Of a stretch of 48,846 bases of DNA, positions 19,562 to 29,963 are shown in pieces. Both the position numbers and the translations under genes were made by a program. Source of the stretch: Candidatus Zixiibacteriota bacterium (GTDB taxonomy: Bacteria; Zixibacteria; MSB-5A5; UM-FILTER-46-8); the NCBI GenBank assembly GCA_014730175.1, contig WJIR01000223.1:1-48846 (forward strand). The letters are read 5' to 3'. The notes beneath the pieces are model-generated. The model ran no database searches. It was not told the DNA's origin and worked only from the letters and a program-made list of their open reading frames with translations. Every line of letters starts with the position of its first letter. Position 1 is the first letter of the stretch.

Positions 19562-21205
19562 CTACTTCAGCAAATGCATTTTCTTTGCTATAATCTGATC
19601 GCCAGCCTGGAGCCGGTAGAAATATACGCCGCTCGAATGATGAGAAGCATCCCAGGAAACGGTATGCTGTCCGGCTGCGAGGTTGCTATTAACCAGTGTC
19701 GCGACCCTCTGTCCTAACAGATTATGAATCTCAAGCTTGACATTTTTAGTATCGGAAAGGTTGAATGTGATATTCGTTTGGGCATTGAACGGATTGGGGT
19801 AATTGCCCAGAAGTTCAAATCCCGCAGGATTGCCCTCAACCGAATTCCATCCGCCTTCCACATTCCATACGTTACCGGAACTTTCTGACCGGTCGCGTCC
19901 GGCAACAACTGTGAACTGGAAAGAATCGGCAGCATATATATTATCGGGGTAGTCACCGGCATTCGAGATATAATCGTAGGCTCCTGTTGGCGCAAAATTA
20001 GGCACGATTTGATTAAAGTGCGCATTTATAATCTGACCTGAGTTAAGATAGATATCCTGAAAAGTCCGCAATGGTCCATATTCGCCGTAGCCAGGAACGA
20101 TCAACATGAGCCAAACATCGGTCGTTATCGGATCGGCTCCGCCATTAGTAAGAAATCCCGTTAATCCGAATTGACCTCCCGGCGGTACTTCGATCGGATA
20201 ATCATCCGGAATCATCGAGATCTCAATATCGGGTGAAGATTCCTCGAACCAGCTCGATAAAACCTCATTAGTCCAGCATTGTATACGCCCCCACTGCTGA
20301 GGCGTTAAATCAGTCCAGCATGGGCTTCCGCCCAGAGTACCGTAACTCATGTAGTTTTCAGGCGAAGTGTCACCCCAGGGAACACCGCTGCAGGGATCTG
20401 TACCGCCCGGATCGTAGCAGTAATAATTGATAGGTGTTGGCGGCGTATCCGAACAGAGATCGCCTGTAATGTCAGCATCCTGACCATCCGCCTGCTCCCA
20501 GCACTCCCCGCATTGCGGTACTTCGCTGACTCCGTGGTGCGTGTGCCACAATCCGATATTGTGTCCAATTTCATGAACCAAAACATTGTCATGGAATGGT
20601 GTAGGGTAAACATGTCCCTCGCTTAAGACAACACCACCCTGATCGGAAAGAGGAAGACGGTAATCATCCCAGGGGAATGTACCGAAAGATCCACCGGATG
20701 TGCCGGTAATATATATATTCATTTGAGATTCCGGATTAAGAGCATAAGCTCTCTTCATCTCTTCCGCATCGGTATAGTAACGGAACTGGGTAGAATTTAC
20801 GAATCTATAATCATAGACAAATTGAATTCTAACCTGCAAGTATTCCTCATTGAGATGATTTACCATATCTTCCAGCGTAGCTTCATCAGTAGCGCAATTA
20901 CTTCCATCGTTCTCGCAGAAGATATGAAAATACAGGCGGATATAAGTAATCGGGTCCTCGGGATCAGGTATTGCCGCATCGCGAACATCGGGTTCATCGC
21001 AGGAACCATTATAGCAATCGTGATACAACATCCCGTATTTCTCTATCTGTCCTTTCTTATAGATTTCCCAAGTTTCGCAGAACCCGTCCACATCAGCAAA
21101 TGCGGTTGATGAAGCGAGGGATATTGCGAAAAGCAGGAATGCCGCAAATGTCAGCATCACTGCATTACTGGAGATTAGAGTTTTCTCTCTTGGATTGAGC
21201 TTCAT
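19562..21205 (-). CDS. Secreted M43 pappalysin-like metalloprotease with T9SS-type tail
   Basis: 547 residues. Signal peptide at about 13-38, then a metzincin protease with H211-E-I-G-H215-N-I-G-L-W-H221 (zinc ligands and catalytic Glu) and the Met-turn ENYMSYG. Cysteine-rich segments around CGECWEQADGQDAD and CSDTPPTP are typical of M43 enzymes. Residues about 325-440 are the shared module (MIPDDYPIEVPPGGQFGLTG ... APTGAYDYISNAGDYPD). The last 80 residues are the sorting domain (YPNPFNAQTNITF ... SSGVYFYRLQAGDQIIAKKMHLLK). It is likely exported and active on extracellular protein. A ggagg site precedes the ATG. It is the last and most downstream of four same-strand secreted-protein genes, separated from its neighbour by a convergent small gene. 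Confidence 0.9.
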   Translation of the reverse strand: MKLNPREKTLISSNAVMLTFAAFLLFAISLASSTAFADVDGFCETWEIYKKGQIEKYGMLYHDCYNGSCDEPDVRDAAIPDPEDPITYIRLYFHIFCENDGSNCATDEATLEDMVNHLNEEYLQVRIQFVYDYRFVNSTQFRYYTDAEEMKRAYALNPESQMNIYITGTSGGSFGTFPWDDYRLPLSDQGGVVLSEGHVYPTPFHDNVLVHEIGHNIGLWHTHHGVSEVPQCGECWEQADGQDADITGDLCSDTPPTPINYYCYDPGGTDPCSGVPWGDTSPENYMSYGTLGGSPCWTDLTPQQWGRIQCWTNEVLSSWFEESSPDIEISMIPDDYPIEVPPGGQFGLTGFLTNGGADPITTDVWLMLIVPGYGEYGPLRTFQDIYLNSGQIINAHFNQIVPNFAPTGAYDYISNAGDYPDNIYAADSFQFTVVAGRDRSESSGNVWNVEGGWNSVEGNPAGFELLGNYPNPFNAQTNITFNLSDTKNVKLEIHNLLGQRVATLVNSNLAAGQHTVSWDASHHSSGVYFYRLQAGDQIIAKKMHLLK

Positions 21206-22079
21206 GTTTTTTTTCCTCCCGGAATTGAGTTTTAATTTAGGCTGTTATGCAATTTTTCTGTTAGTCGATTTTAAGATACCTTTGCTTGGTTCAGTTGGAA
21301 GCATAATCTATATTTATGAACTACCCATAATAATGGACGAACTCGGGTAGCGAGTAGCGATTTAGGATAGTTTATTAAGCGTATGTTTTAATGTTAACTA
21401 AAACCGTAAGGCATAACCTGCGGTTCCCATCTTTTAGCGTAGAAATTGAATGTTCAGGGACGATCTCCGAGGGCGTTTTGAACTCAAATTCCGGTTCATT
21501 GCAACGCCAGAATACAATATAATTAGAAACAATGAAATTCCAAGTAATTTAATGAACAACCCTACTGAGCAAGATATCGTAAAAAGGAAGGATTTCTCAA
21601 TCAATATTTATCGATATGAATGATAAAAATACTGTTGTGCCTTTAGCATGAGATGGGTTTGTCCTGAGGGCATAACACGGAAATTTAATTCCTCATATTC
21701 AATAATCACTTATAGACAGAGGATCAGCTAAGCGAGCTTTCCGAAGCTGAAAAGCGGTTTGCAAACCTTAGATGGTTAATCAGCAGGCATTTGTCGATTA
21801 GTCGGAAGGCATAACTCGCCAATAAGTAACAGCTTACAAAAATATTATAGTTGTTTTAATTACGTAGAATCATATACGCATTCAATAGGTTTTTTACTCG
21901 TATTGACAAAATTTAAAACCATCGTATATAAGCTTATCCGGTTTAAAGTACACACCGATGGAATAATGATGCTAAGCTGTTAGATATCAGGTGTAATTGT
22001 CACCATTTGATAGAATCTTGAAACTCATCTGAACCGGAAGAAAAACTTAATGTAATAATTTTAAAAATGGAGGATGGAA
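21206..22079. other. Long AT-rich intergenic region
   Basis: About 870 bp without a credible gene on either strand. It contains the promoter of the small gene at 22080 and three loose copies of (a/g)ggcataac (near 21408, 21665 and 21812). It may hold decayed sequence; I see no recognisable remnant. Confidence 0.5.
21903..21932 (+). promoter_or_regulatory. Sigma70-type promoter of the small gene at 22080
   Basis: TTGACA followed after 17-18 nt by ATATAA/TATAAG. This predicts a leader of about 140 nt. Confidence 0.6.
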
Positions 22080-22382
22080 ATGAACTTTAACACTCAAAAA
22101 ATCTTAGGTTTCACTTTGAAGGTTGGGGTGATAACGTTAACTGTCGCTATAATTGCCTGGTTTGGACTCTCCATTGGCAACCAGGACAGATCCCATACCG
22201 ACCTGAAACAGTATCCGATAGTGATACTAACTTTGGAAGATGATCCTGATTGCCCGTACGATTATGAACCGCGCCGTTATTTCAGCGGCGATGAATACCT
22301 GAGAGTGGAAGTGGGAGATACGGTTTACAGCCCGCAAGGATATGCTCATGTAGTGCTGGAGAAGACCGTGCTTTATGAGTAG
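22080..22382 (+). CDS. Small membrane-anchored protein, unknown function
   Basis: 100 residues from ATG 22080, which I prefer over 22074 because it stands 5-6 nt behind a ggagga site. One transmembrane segment at about 10-30 (LGFTLKVGVITLTVAIIAWFGL) is followed by a soluble, acidic domain (ILTLEDDPDCPYDYEPRRYF ... RVEVGDTVYSPQGYAHVVLEK). It has its own promoter and terminator, so it is a single-gene unit lying between two secreted-protein genes of the opposite strand. I do not recognise the family. A role beside the secreted proteins is only suggested by position. Confidence 0.75.
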   Translation: MNFNTQKILGFTLKVGVITLTVAIIAWFGLSIGNQDRSHTDLKQYPIVILTLEDDPDCPYDYEPRRYFSGDEYLRVEVGDTVYSPQGYAHVVLEKTVLYE

Positions 22383-22451
22383 CACGATACTTGCTTGTGA
22401 TGACGGTTTTGGGAAAAATCAACATTTCTCTACGGAACGCTATCACAAAAG

Positions 22452-22484
22452 ACTGCCGGAGTTGTATCTCCGGCAGTTTTTCTT
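22452..22484. terminator. Terminator between the small gene and the next secreted-protein gene
   Basis: A 10-bp stem actgccggag / ctccggcagt with a 6-nt loop and a tttttctt tail on the plus strand. On the minus strand the tail is shorter (cttttg), so it may also end the gene at 22506. Confidence 0.85.
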
Positions 22485-22505
22485 AAGCCCCAAAAAATGC
22501 AATTA

Positions 22506-24482
22506 CTACTTTAGTAATGTCATCCGTTTGGTGAGAGCTTTGCCTCCTGCGGTTAGCTTGTAGAAGTAGATACCGGATGACTGACTTGAAGCGTCCCAGA
22601 CTACGCTATGCTGTCCGGCATCCATGTTACCGTCAACCAATGTTGCCACTTTCTGCCCCATGATGTTGTAAACCTCAAGGGCAACGTTACCGGCTTCCGG
22701 TAACTCGTAGGTTATGGTCGTGGTAGCGTTAAACGGATTAGGGAAGCTACCGATCAAAGCATATTCGCCTGGCACCTCAGCGGAATCAAAGCCACCCTCA
22801 AGCATCCATTCATTAGCGCCATCAGCGGTACGAACGCCGGTTACGGTGAACGGAAAGCAGAAGGAATCATCCTTCACGCTCGGGCGATCACCGCAATAGC
22901 AACAGTACTGATACGTGCCTTGAGGCGCATAGCCCGGCACATTTTGCCACATGTGGGCGCTTATATGCTGTCCCGGATTAATTGGACGATTGGCGAAGCT
23001 AAATTGTTGATAAAAATTCCCGAATCCCCAAACGCCGCCCCAGATATCGGTAACAATGGTCTCGTTACACGGATTCTCGATATGTCCGGTTACGCCGAAT
23101 CTGCCGCCCGGCGGCACAACAACCGGATCATCGTCAGGAACCATCCATATATTGCAGACGCATTCTCCGGCATCGGCGTATAACCGGAATTCATGATATG
23201 CATCCGATTCCGTATCGAAAACGAAGTAGTTAAAGAACTCCTGATCGACCATGTATTGGATTGAGAACCGCATATCATACTCGGTAAAAGCCTCGATTCC
23301 AGGACCGGTGGAATACCACCTTACACCTCCCAGAGGACGAGGATTACCCCGAGGATCATAATAGACGAATTCAGAATACCACGGTCCCGTTCCCGTGGGA
23401 GCGTCAAGTTCCGGAGGTATTCCGGGATCTACTTCAACTTCCTCAGGGAATATAATCAGTTCCGTTAAATTAATAACATCATCGGGACCCTGATCATAAT
23501 TTCCGATGAAGGAAACCATGGGACCTTTGCCGAGTCCGAATTCGATCTCGCCATCATCACAATTGCTCCAGGTATATTCCTGTCCGCCAAATTCCTCCTC
23601 CTGCTCCGGCTCATTATATTCGAAATCATCGATAACGAAGAAATCCCCGGAGTTGTGGTAAATGACATAAGCGATACCATCAGCATTTACCTCAATGTAG
23701 TCGGAATATGTGTAGTTACTCGGCCCCTGTGCACTTGCAATTAAGGTGCCACCAGCATCGTAGGCTTCCAGATAGAAATCGTAGTACGAAGTGTACCACA
23801 ATCCTACATGATCGGTAGGATTGTCGAAGTTCACCTGCACAAAGGACTCATCGATGGAAGCAAGGACCTGATGGCCTGAGTGCGGAGGATAACCGGTATC
23901 GTTATATCCATAGACCAGGTTTTCGAGAATAACCGCCGCAGGTCCGAAATACAGTCCCGGATAAAATCCATCTAAGTTCTGGTTACCGCCGAAATACCAA
24001 TATTCCTCCGGTACGTCTTCAAAATCAAGAATGACAAGACCGTCTGAATTGCCCTTCGCCGTTCGCTGTAAGACGACCACCTCCCAATCCGGCTGCGGGT
24101 CTAACACGAATGTGACTATTAATGAGTCATTCGAAGGACGGTTATTAATCACACCTCCAATAAGAGCCGATTGCGATGCTCCCCCGTTATAATATCCTTT
24201 ACCGTCAATTGCGGTCATGCGCCAGGCATTAGGATGATTCCAGGTGAATGTTACACCCTTCGTGTTGTAGGATACATAATAATTCGTACTTGAATACCAC
24301 ACAGTATCGCCCATGGCAAGACTGACAGGACCGGGAGCTTGCCAGGGAGCATTCGGAGGCTGAGTATTGCCCGGGTCAGTTGTTGCCATATAGTCCGGCG
24401 CCCAGGCTTGTGCGCTACTGAATCCCCAAAATACCATGGTAATTAATCCAAGTAATATCATTAAATATTTATTTGTGTACAT
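22506..24482 (-). CDS. Secreted protein with shared module and T9SS-type tail
   Basis: 658 residues from ATG 24482 (the track begins one codon earlier at GTG); a taggaga site lies 6 nt upstream. Signal peptide LMILLGLITMVFWGFSSAQA. The N-terminal 430 residues are aromatic- and Asp-rich beta-type sequence without a motif I recognise: YYVSYNTKGVTFTWNHPNAW, then a stretch near 180-290 with the look of a carbohydrate-binding or jelly-roll domain. From about 440 comes the shared module (MVPDDDPVVVPPGGRFGVTG ... APQGTYQYCCYCGDRPS), then the sorting domain (FPNPFNATTTITYELPEAGN ... SSGIYFYKLTAGGKALTKRMTLLK). No catalytic motif is seen, so it may be a surface adhesin or binding protein. The exported status is well supported; the function is unknown. 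Confidence 0.85.
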   Translation of the reverse strand: MYTNKYLMILLGLITMVFWGFSSAQAWAPDYMATTDPGNTQPPNAPWQAPGPVSLAMGDTVWYSSTNYYVSYNTKGVTFTWNHPNAWRMTAIDGKGYYNGGASQSALIGGVINNRPSNDSLIVTFVLDPQPDWEVVVLQRTAKGNSDGLVILDFEDVPEEYWYFGGNQNLDGFYPGLYFGPAAVILENLVYGYNDTGYPPHSGHQVLASIDESFVQVNFDNPTDHVGLWYTSYYDFYLEAYDAGGTLIASAQGPSNYTYSDYIEVNADGIAYVIYHNSGDFFVIDDFEYNEPEQEEEFGGQEYTWSNCDDGEIEFGLGKGPMVSFIGNYDQGPDDVINLTELIIFPEEVEVDPGIPPELDAPTGTGPWYSEFVYYDPRGNPRPLGGVRWYSTGPGIEAFTEYDMRFSIQYMVDQEFFNYFVFDTESDAYHEFRLYADAGECVCNIWMVPDDDPVVVPPGGRFGVTGHIENPCNETIVTDIWGGVWGFGNFYQQFSFANRPINPGQHISAHMWQNVPGYAPQGTYQYCCYCGDRPSVKDDSFCFPFTVTGVRTADGANEWMLEGGFDSAEVPGEYALIGSFPNPFNATTTITYELPEAGNVALEVYNIMGQKVATLVDGNMDAGQHSVVWDASSQSSGIYFYKLTAGGKALTKRMTLLK

Positions 24483-24962
24483 CACTATCTCCTAAGATTA
24501 TTTTTATATATTTACAAATACTATATTCTTTCCTTTTAAACTTCAAAGATTAGGTCTCGGGGGGCCGCGCAGACGAATAATGCGAGGGATAAAAAATGAT
24601 ATGTGTAAATATAGGCTCATTGCTTTTGAATGCCTTATCGATACATTCTTCTGCTTTTTAAAGACTTACAACTATTCTGAGGATTTCTGGTGAATGATCG
24701 TGGGATTGAGTACATCCTCAATGGTAAGACTAATTTAATTCAATATTGTTCCTTATTTAATTCAACATTCTATAGTTATTAAAGGACTCAATATATAATC
24801 CTGATAAATTAATAAACCTTACAACTATTATATATTAATTATGAATTACAGTATTAACATAAGAGGGATTTAAAGAATCGGGCTGGAATTAATCCAGCCC
24901 GAAGTTTGAATGCTCGTGGAATCAATAATTTGCGGCTTCACATTCGCTGGGTTATCGATTTC
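24483..24962. other. Intergenic region between secreted-protein genes
   Basis: AT-rich, with no gene. It holds the upstream region of the gene starting at 24482 and, near its right end, the hairpin described next. Confidence 0.5.
24879..24902 (-). terminator. Hairpin downstream of the 24963 gene, weak terminator
   Basis: Stem cgggctgga / tccagcccg around a short AT loop, 60 bp past the stop. The following minus-strand tail is only attcttt. A sister hairpin with the same 'cgggctg' core lies beyond the next gene at 27362. Confidence 0.5.
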
Positions 24963-27092
24963 TTACTTAAGTAATGTCATTCGCTTCGTAGCAATCTCTC
25001 CTCCTGCTTCTAATTTATAGAGATATATTCCGGAGGAATACTTAGATCCATCCCAGGTTATCTGGTGGCAACCCGCAGATTTACTTTCATTTACTAACGT
25101 AGCCACTTTCTGTCCCAGTAAATTGAAGACTTCGAGATTCACAAAGTTTGCATCAGGTAATTCATAAGTAATGACGGTGGTAGCGTTAAATGGATTGGGA
25201 TATGCATCCATCAGCATGAATGAGGATGGAATCTCCGCATCGCTGAAACCGCCTTCGAATACCCATTCATCAGCGCCACCTTCAATACGAGCCCCCGCGA
25301 CAGTGAACGGGAAACAGCATTCATACTCAATAAGGTCGGGATAGTCACCGCTGTAGGCGCAATAATCGTATGTTCCGGTAGGAACATAACCGGGGATTCT
25401 CTGCCAGAAATGTCCGGAAATAGTGTCCCCTGGATTCAACGTGAGATTCAGGAAGCGGAATTGCGTATAGAAATTACCCTGATATAGAACGCCTACCCAA
25501 ACATCTGTTGTCTTTTGTTGGCCGGATAAATTGGTAAGATAACCGGTACCACCAAATCTTCCGCCGGGCGGGACTATAACCGGGTCATCATCCGGAATCA
25601 TCCAGATCTCGCCGGTGCAATTAGATGAATGCAAACAGAATGCGAAATCATACGCCTCGCCATAGAGAAGCTCTTCAATGGGTTTCCATTCCCCATCCCA
25701 ATTATAATAGGCCTGCGAACCGGTTATTGGAAGAGTGGTTCCCGAATAGCTGTAACCGAAGGAAACCTGACTGACAGGACGCATACCAATCCAGTAGGTG
25801 CCGGCAGGTAAAGAAATGTCTAAACCCCTTATGTAATAGACGAATTGATTGAAATTCCAAAGATCCTCTCCAACATCAAATCTAAAATTAGGAACATCAA
25901 ACATTTCCACAATCGTGTCTCCCGGAGCGCCGTTGTTATCTGCTAATATTATTATATCATCGGTATTGCGGAAATCGAAGGCATCATCTGTAATGGCCCA
26001 CCAGGACATGCCGGAGATAGTCGTCTCTTCACTAAGAACGAAATCGTCGACCACCCAGGCTTCACTTTCAGTACCGTAATATCTACAGCAGCCTACGGCA
26101 TAATCCCATGTAGGTTCGCCGTTGTGCCAGACAGTCACCCCCTCCGGGCATGGTTCCGGATATGGCGGAGGTTCTATAATCTCATGGTCGAATATTTGAG
26201 TCATTATGCTGGCGCAATCACCCGGCTGTAATTTCTGCACGAGATAATGACCATATATATGTCCACCAATATAAGCTCCGTAGGTAATCACATCACAAGA
26301 CCATGACATCCCCGGCTCAAGTGCAACGACATCCGTCAATAGCGTATCGAACGGAAAGACGCTATCGATAGGAATTTCATCAAAGCTGGGACGGAACCTA
26401 AAATCGAGTAGTTCGATAGTTCCAGTTGTATCATCATTCTGGAAAGTAACGCGATGGCGATAATAATCATCACCGATATGCTTGGGCCAGTCGACCGTCC
26501 ATCCGAGATTAGGAGCTGCTTTTATGCTCTTGGCGCCTTCCCAATCGATATCCGCTGTTCTCAGAGTGTTCCATCCAGTCAACCACAGGCAGGCATAGAC
26601 ATCAACCTGACCACCTCGTGGGATAACTCCGTCCGTACAATGTACTCTAACCGCATGCTGGCCGTTATCGCCGTTACTGTGATACGGTTCAGGTTGATTG
26701 GTGCGCTCCGAGGTGACCTCGTAGAAGCCATCCGGTGGAGGAGATACGCAAACCATCCAACCATTTACATCGATCCCATCCTCCTTCTGCCATAGAGTGA
26801 AATTTAATTCATAAGCCAGGTTTACTTCATCATTACAGAACGTTAAATGTGATTCAACCAAAACTCCCTCCTGAGTACCTCCGGTAGTCACCACATAATT
26901 ATCCGGGCAGTCATCGCAAATCGATTCGATTAGTCCTCCTGCCGGAATATCAATACCTCCTTTCTTTGATTGGTGTGAAATCCTCTCGTAATCACCTAAC
27001 TTGATTACAGGGTTTTGATTAGCGCTTGCCGAAATTGTACCAACTAACGCTAAAAGCGTCACCATTAATAGATTGATTGTGATGCGGTACAT
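24963..27092 (-). CDS. Secreted multi-domain protein with shared module and T9SS-type tail
   Basis: The true start is ATG 27092, six nt behind aggaggt, giving 709 residues. The track adds 27 residues upstream that lack signal character. Signal peptide LLMVTLLALVGTISASA. Residues about 35-290 are beta-rich with paired cysteines (ICDDCPDNYVVTTGG). A module at about 315-470 (VTVWHNGEPTWDY, then AWVVDDFVLSEETTISGMSW, then NTDDIIILADNNGAPGDT) is closely matched in the 27452 gene. Then comes the common module (MIPDDDPVIVPPGGRFGGTG ... PTGTYDYCAYSGDYPD) and the sorting domain (AYPNPFNATTVITYELP ... SSGIYLYKLEAGGEIATKRMTLLK). No enzyme motif was found. The two matched modules show it is a paralogue of the neighbouring gene. 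Confidence 0.85.
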   Translation of the reverse strand: MYRITINLLMVTLLALVGTISASANQNPVIKLGDYERISHQSKKGGIDIPAGGLIESICDDCPDNYVVTTGGTQEGVLVESHLTFCNDEVNLAYELNFTLWQKEDGIDVNGWMVCVSPPPDGFYEVTSERTNQPEPYHSNGDNGQHAVRVHCTDGVIPRGGQVDVYACLWLTGWNTLRTADIDWEGAKSIKAAPNLGWTVDWPKHIGDDYYRHRVTFQNDDTTGTIELLDFRFRPSFDEIPIDSVFPFDTLLTDVVALEPGMSWSCDVITYGAYIGGHIYGHYLVQKLQPGDCASIMTQIFDHEIIEPPPYPEPCPEGVTVWHNGEPTWDYAVGCCRYYGTESEAWVVDDFVLSEETTISGMSWWAITDDAFDFRNTDDIIILADNNGAPGDTIVEMFDVPNFRFDVGEDLWNFNQFVYYIRGLDISLPAGTYWIGMRPVSQVSFGYSYSGTTLPITGSQAYYNWDGEWKPIEELLYGEAYDFAFCLHSSNCTGEIWMIPDDDPVIVPPGGRFGGTGYLTNLSGQQKTTDVWVGVLYQGNFYTQFRFLNLTLNPGDTISGHFWQRIPGYVPTGTYDYCAYSGDYPDLIEYECCFPFTVAGARIEGGADEWVFEGGFSDAEIPSSFMLMDAYPNPFNATTVITYELPDANFVNLEVFNLLGQKVATLVNESKSAGCHQITWDGSKYSSGIYLYKLEAGGEIATKRMTLLK

Positions 27093-27361
27093 GATTGCAC
27101 CTCCTGATTCTAAAGATTTAAAGTTAGTAGCTTCCGCCGATGCCGTGGACAGTTTCCATTCGGCATACTGCATAGCGTTACATTAGATTTATTTGATTTT
27201 CACAATTTCCTTATTTCAGGTCTGCATTCAACATTGCATCAATTTCAGCTTTATCAGCCGCTATTGATATATCCCGTAAAATTTTAATATCTTACATTGA
27301 TGGTGATAATGCTAAGATGGCTTAGTTATATAAGGTTTGCTAAGATTCGAGAGTAATTAGA

Positions 27362-27384
27362 ACGGGCTGCCAGTTGCAGCCCGT
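27362..27384 (-). terminator. Hairpin downstream of the 27452 gene, weak terminator
   Basis: Stem acgggctgc / gcagcccgt with a 5-nt loop and a poor T tail on the minus strand (ttctaatt). The rest of the 27093-27451 gap is AT-rich, with no gene seen. Confidence 0.5.
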
Positions 27385-27451
27385 AAGTAATCCGGATGGT
27401 AGATTCAGTTGAATTGATCGGCAATCTAATTATATGCCGATTGAGAGCGAT

Positions 27452-29851
27452 TTATTTCATAAATGTCACTCGCTTAACTACTACATTGTCCTCAACCTGC
27501 AATCTGTAGAAATAAATTCCCGAAGGTACATTAGAAGCCTGCCAGATGACACTGTGATATCCGGCTTGCTTATATTGATTTACCAAGGTCCCGACATGCT
27601 GGCCACGGATATTGTAAACCGCCAGGGATACCTCACCCGCTTCCGGAATACTGAATTTGATACTGGTTTCATTGTTGAAGGGATTCGGATAAGCATCATA
27701 TAGAATTATGTTTCTCGGTAAGACGTCATTGCCGAGTTCGTTAGTGTCTTTAAGGAATCCGCCTTCGAAGGACCAATCCTCATATCCGCCATGGAGACGC
27801 GGAGCGATCACGGTGAATGGGAAATATGACGAATCACAAGGATTATCGGGACGGTCTCCGCTGTAGGCGATATAGGTATAGGTTCCAAGAGGAGCGAATC
27901 CCGGCACATTCTGCCACCCGTGGGCGGTTAAGGTCTGTCCCGGAGCTAACGGTATATTATTGTAAGCAAACTGCTGATAGAAGGAGCCCATATACTTAAC
28001 CCCACCCCAGACATCGGTTACCATGGGATCGGCAAGGGGATTTGAAATAATCCCGGTGAATCCGAATCTGTCCCCGGGCGGTACCATCACAGGGGGATCA
28101 TCCGGAATCATGTCAACATCGGAGCAGAGGTTTTCGCGCCCGACTATGTAAAAGGATACGTCGAACTGATATCCGAAAACCACTTCGCAGGGCGTCCATT
28201 CATCATATCCGAAAAATTCAGACCTGAAATAGCTCTGTTCCATCGTTAACGGCAGATGAGTTACCCAAAAATTACGTCCGATTTCATATCTGTCCGCAAC
28301 GATCGTCCCGTTATCCCGATTGACGGGACGAAAACCAAACCAATATGTCCCGGGATCAAGGACTATAGTTGTATCGATAGTGTGGATGCAATAGGCGAAC
28401 AGACTATCATTTCCGACGCCTCCTGTATAAGTGCGTGTATTGGGAACATCCTTGAGATAATATAAAGTATCAGCAGGCATATTACCGACGCTACTCAGAA
28501 TAATAATATCATCAACATCCTGAAATACGTAGTTCGAGTCGGTTTTCGCCCACCATTTCATACCGGTGATATTCACTCTTTTGTTGAATGTGACATCATC
28601 CACTACCCAGGCATCCAGTGTGTCGATTTGAGCATTATTTAGAGGTGTGGCTCCTGAGGGTGGATTTTCGGGAACTATGTGACGGTCGCAAATCAGGAAA
28701 TCTTCATAGGTAGGTCCGCCGTTGTTCCAGATTATGCTATCCTGAGGATTCCAGCAGTAATCACACCAAAAACCGGTAGATAAATCATAGGGGAGGGGAA
28801 CCATATTTCCGATAGGATCCTCCTGGAACGCAAACCCATCGCCCTCGAACGAATTCCCCCATAGAAAGGCGCATCCGTCGCCATATTCGCTGGTACTCTG
28901 GATCGATATCCACCCCTCGTTCAGCTCAACGTGTGGTATGAAGACGATATCCCATTCGATCAACTCATAGATTCCACCGTATAATATACCGGTAGCGGTC
29001 CTGTACGGTAACAGATCGAAATAACTCTCTAACAGAGCGCCAGGTACTCCTCCGGCATCTTCATAAAATTCAACCAGGAATTGGATGGGATATTCATCGC
29101 ATTCAGTCCAGCCTCCATCATAATGGGCATCAATACCCCAGAACTGCATACTGCTAATGAAATCAAGAGTAGGACAATAAAAATTCTCAAATACTTTGTA
29201 CGGACCGACTTCCACGTCACTTGTTGTGAAAGTCCAGTTACCTTCCGGGGATGTCACTTCTTGCTGGCAACCCGGTAACGGTACAAATGAGTCGTTAACA
29301 TCTATGGTGTAATTTCCTTCAGCGCCATTGAAACCATCAACCACAATGAAATAAATGTTACCCCCAATGACCTCGAGCTCAGTTATTTCCGAGACGTAGC
29401 CGGGACAAGCATCATCATTGCAGATAATCAGGTTTGCAGGGGCGTTCTCATAGACGTAGAGCTTCGTATCGAAATCGGAGTTAGCGCATAGCGTGATATC
29501 GATTACCCGATCATGCGTTGGTTCGTAGGAATACACCACATCCGGCGAACCGACATCAGTATATGGACACGCTTCTACATAATCATCATTATAACCCACC
29601 GTCGTCCCTAAATCAGTGAAAGGAATCTGGGGTATTGGATAGGCATCAGTAGTAGTATCTCCTCCCTGACTGATAACGCCGGGATCCGGTTCAGACATTG
29701 TTTTCACGGTGGCGAATTTCTTATCGGTAGAAATTCCTTTATCTGTCTGCTGGAATCCTATCTCATTTTGTGAGATAGCAGGCTCTCCCATTGCGATTCC
29801 AAAGCTAATTAGTAGCACAGGGATAATTGTGCTTAATATCATTTTATTCAT
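27452..29851 (-). CDS. Secreted protein with PPC-like domain, shared modules and T9SS-type tail
   Basis: The true start is ATG 29851 behind gagggagag, giving 799 residues; the 25 extra track residues upstream are not signal-like. Signal peptide MILSTIIPVLLISFGIAMG. Residues about 75-185 look like a bacterial pre-peptidase C-terminal (PPC) domain: DVVYSYEPTHDRVIDITLC, DFDTKLYVYE, IYFIVVDGFNGAEGNYTI. Next is a beta-rich region (about 190-370), then the module shared with the 24963 gene (AWVVDDVTFNKRVNITGMKW, DVDDIIILSS), then the common module (MIPDDPPVMVPPGDRFGFTG ... APLGTYTYIAYSGDRPD). The sorting domain follows (AYPNPFNNETSIKFSIPEAG ... PSGIYFYRLQVEDNVVVKRVTFMK). No catalytic site is visible. 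Likely an extracellular binding or scaffold protein; export is well supported. Confidence 0.85.
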   Translation of the reverse strand: MNKMILSTIIPVLLISFGIAMGEPAISQNEIGFQQTDKGISTDKKFATVKTMSEPDPGVISQGGDTTTDAYPIPQIPFTDLGTTVGYNDDYVEACPYTDVGSPDVVYSYEPTHDRVIDITLCANSDFDTKLYVYENAPANLIICNDDACPGYVSEITELEVIGGNIYFIVVDGFNGAEGNYTIDVNDSFVPLPGCQQEVTSPEGNWTFTTSDVEVGPYKVFENFYCPTLDFISSMQFWGIDAHYDGGWTECDEYPIQFLVEFYEDAGGVPGALLESYFDLLPYRTATGILYGGIYELIEWDIVFIPHVELNEGWISIQSTSEYGDGCAFLWGNSFEGDGFAFQEDPIGNMVPLPYDLSTGFWCDYCWNPQDSIIWNNGGPTYEDFLICDRHIVPENPPSGATPLNNAQIDTLDAWVVDDVTFNKRVNITGMKWWAKTDSNYVFQDVDDIIILSSVGNMPADTLYYLKDVPNTRTYTGGVGNDSLFAYCIHTIDTTIVLDPGTYWFGFRPVNRDNGTIVADRYEIGRNFWVTHLPLTMEQSYFRSEFFGYDEWTPCEVVFGYQFDVSFYIVGRENLCSDVDMIPDDPPVMVPPGDRFGFTGIISNPLADPMVTDVWGGVKYMGSFYQQFAYNNIPLAPGQTLTAHGWQNVPGFAPLGTYTYIAYSGDRPDNPCDSSYFPFTVIAPRLHGGYEDWSFEGGFLKDTNELGNDVLPRNIILYDAYPNPFNNETSIKFSIPEAGEVSLAVYNIRGQHVGTLVNQYKQAGYHSVIWQASNVPSGIYFYRLQVEDNVVVKRVTFMK

Positions 29852-29963
29852 AGTTCTCTCCCTCGGAAGAATTTTATGAGGTATACATTTATCGAAATAA
29901 AATATCACTTTTCTGCAAAGCTGCAAATCAAGCTAATTTCCAGCCTTCAGTCACTTGAATAAA

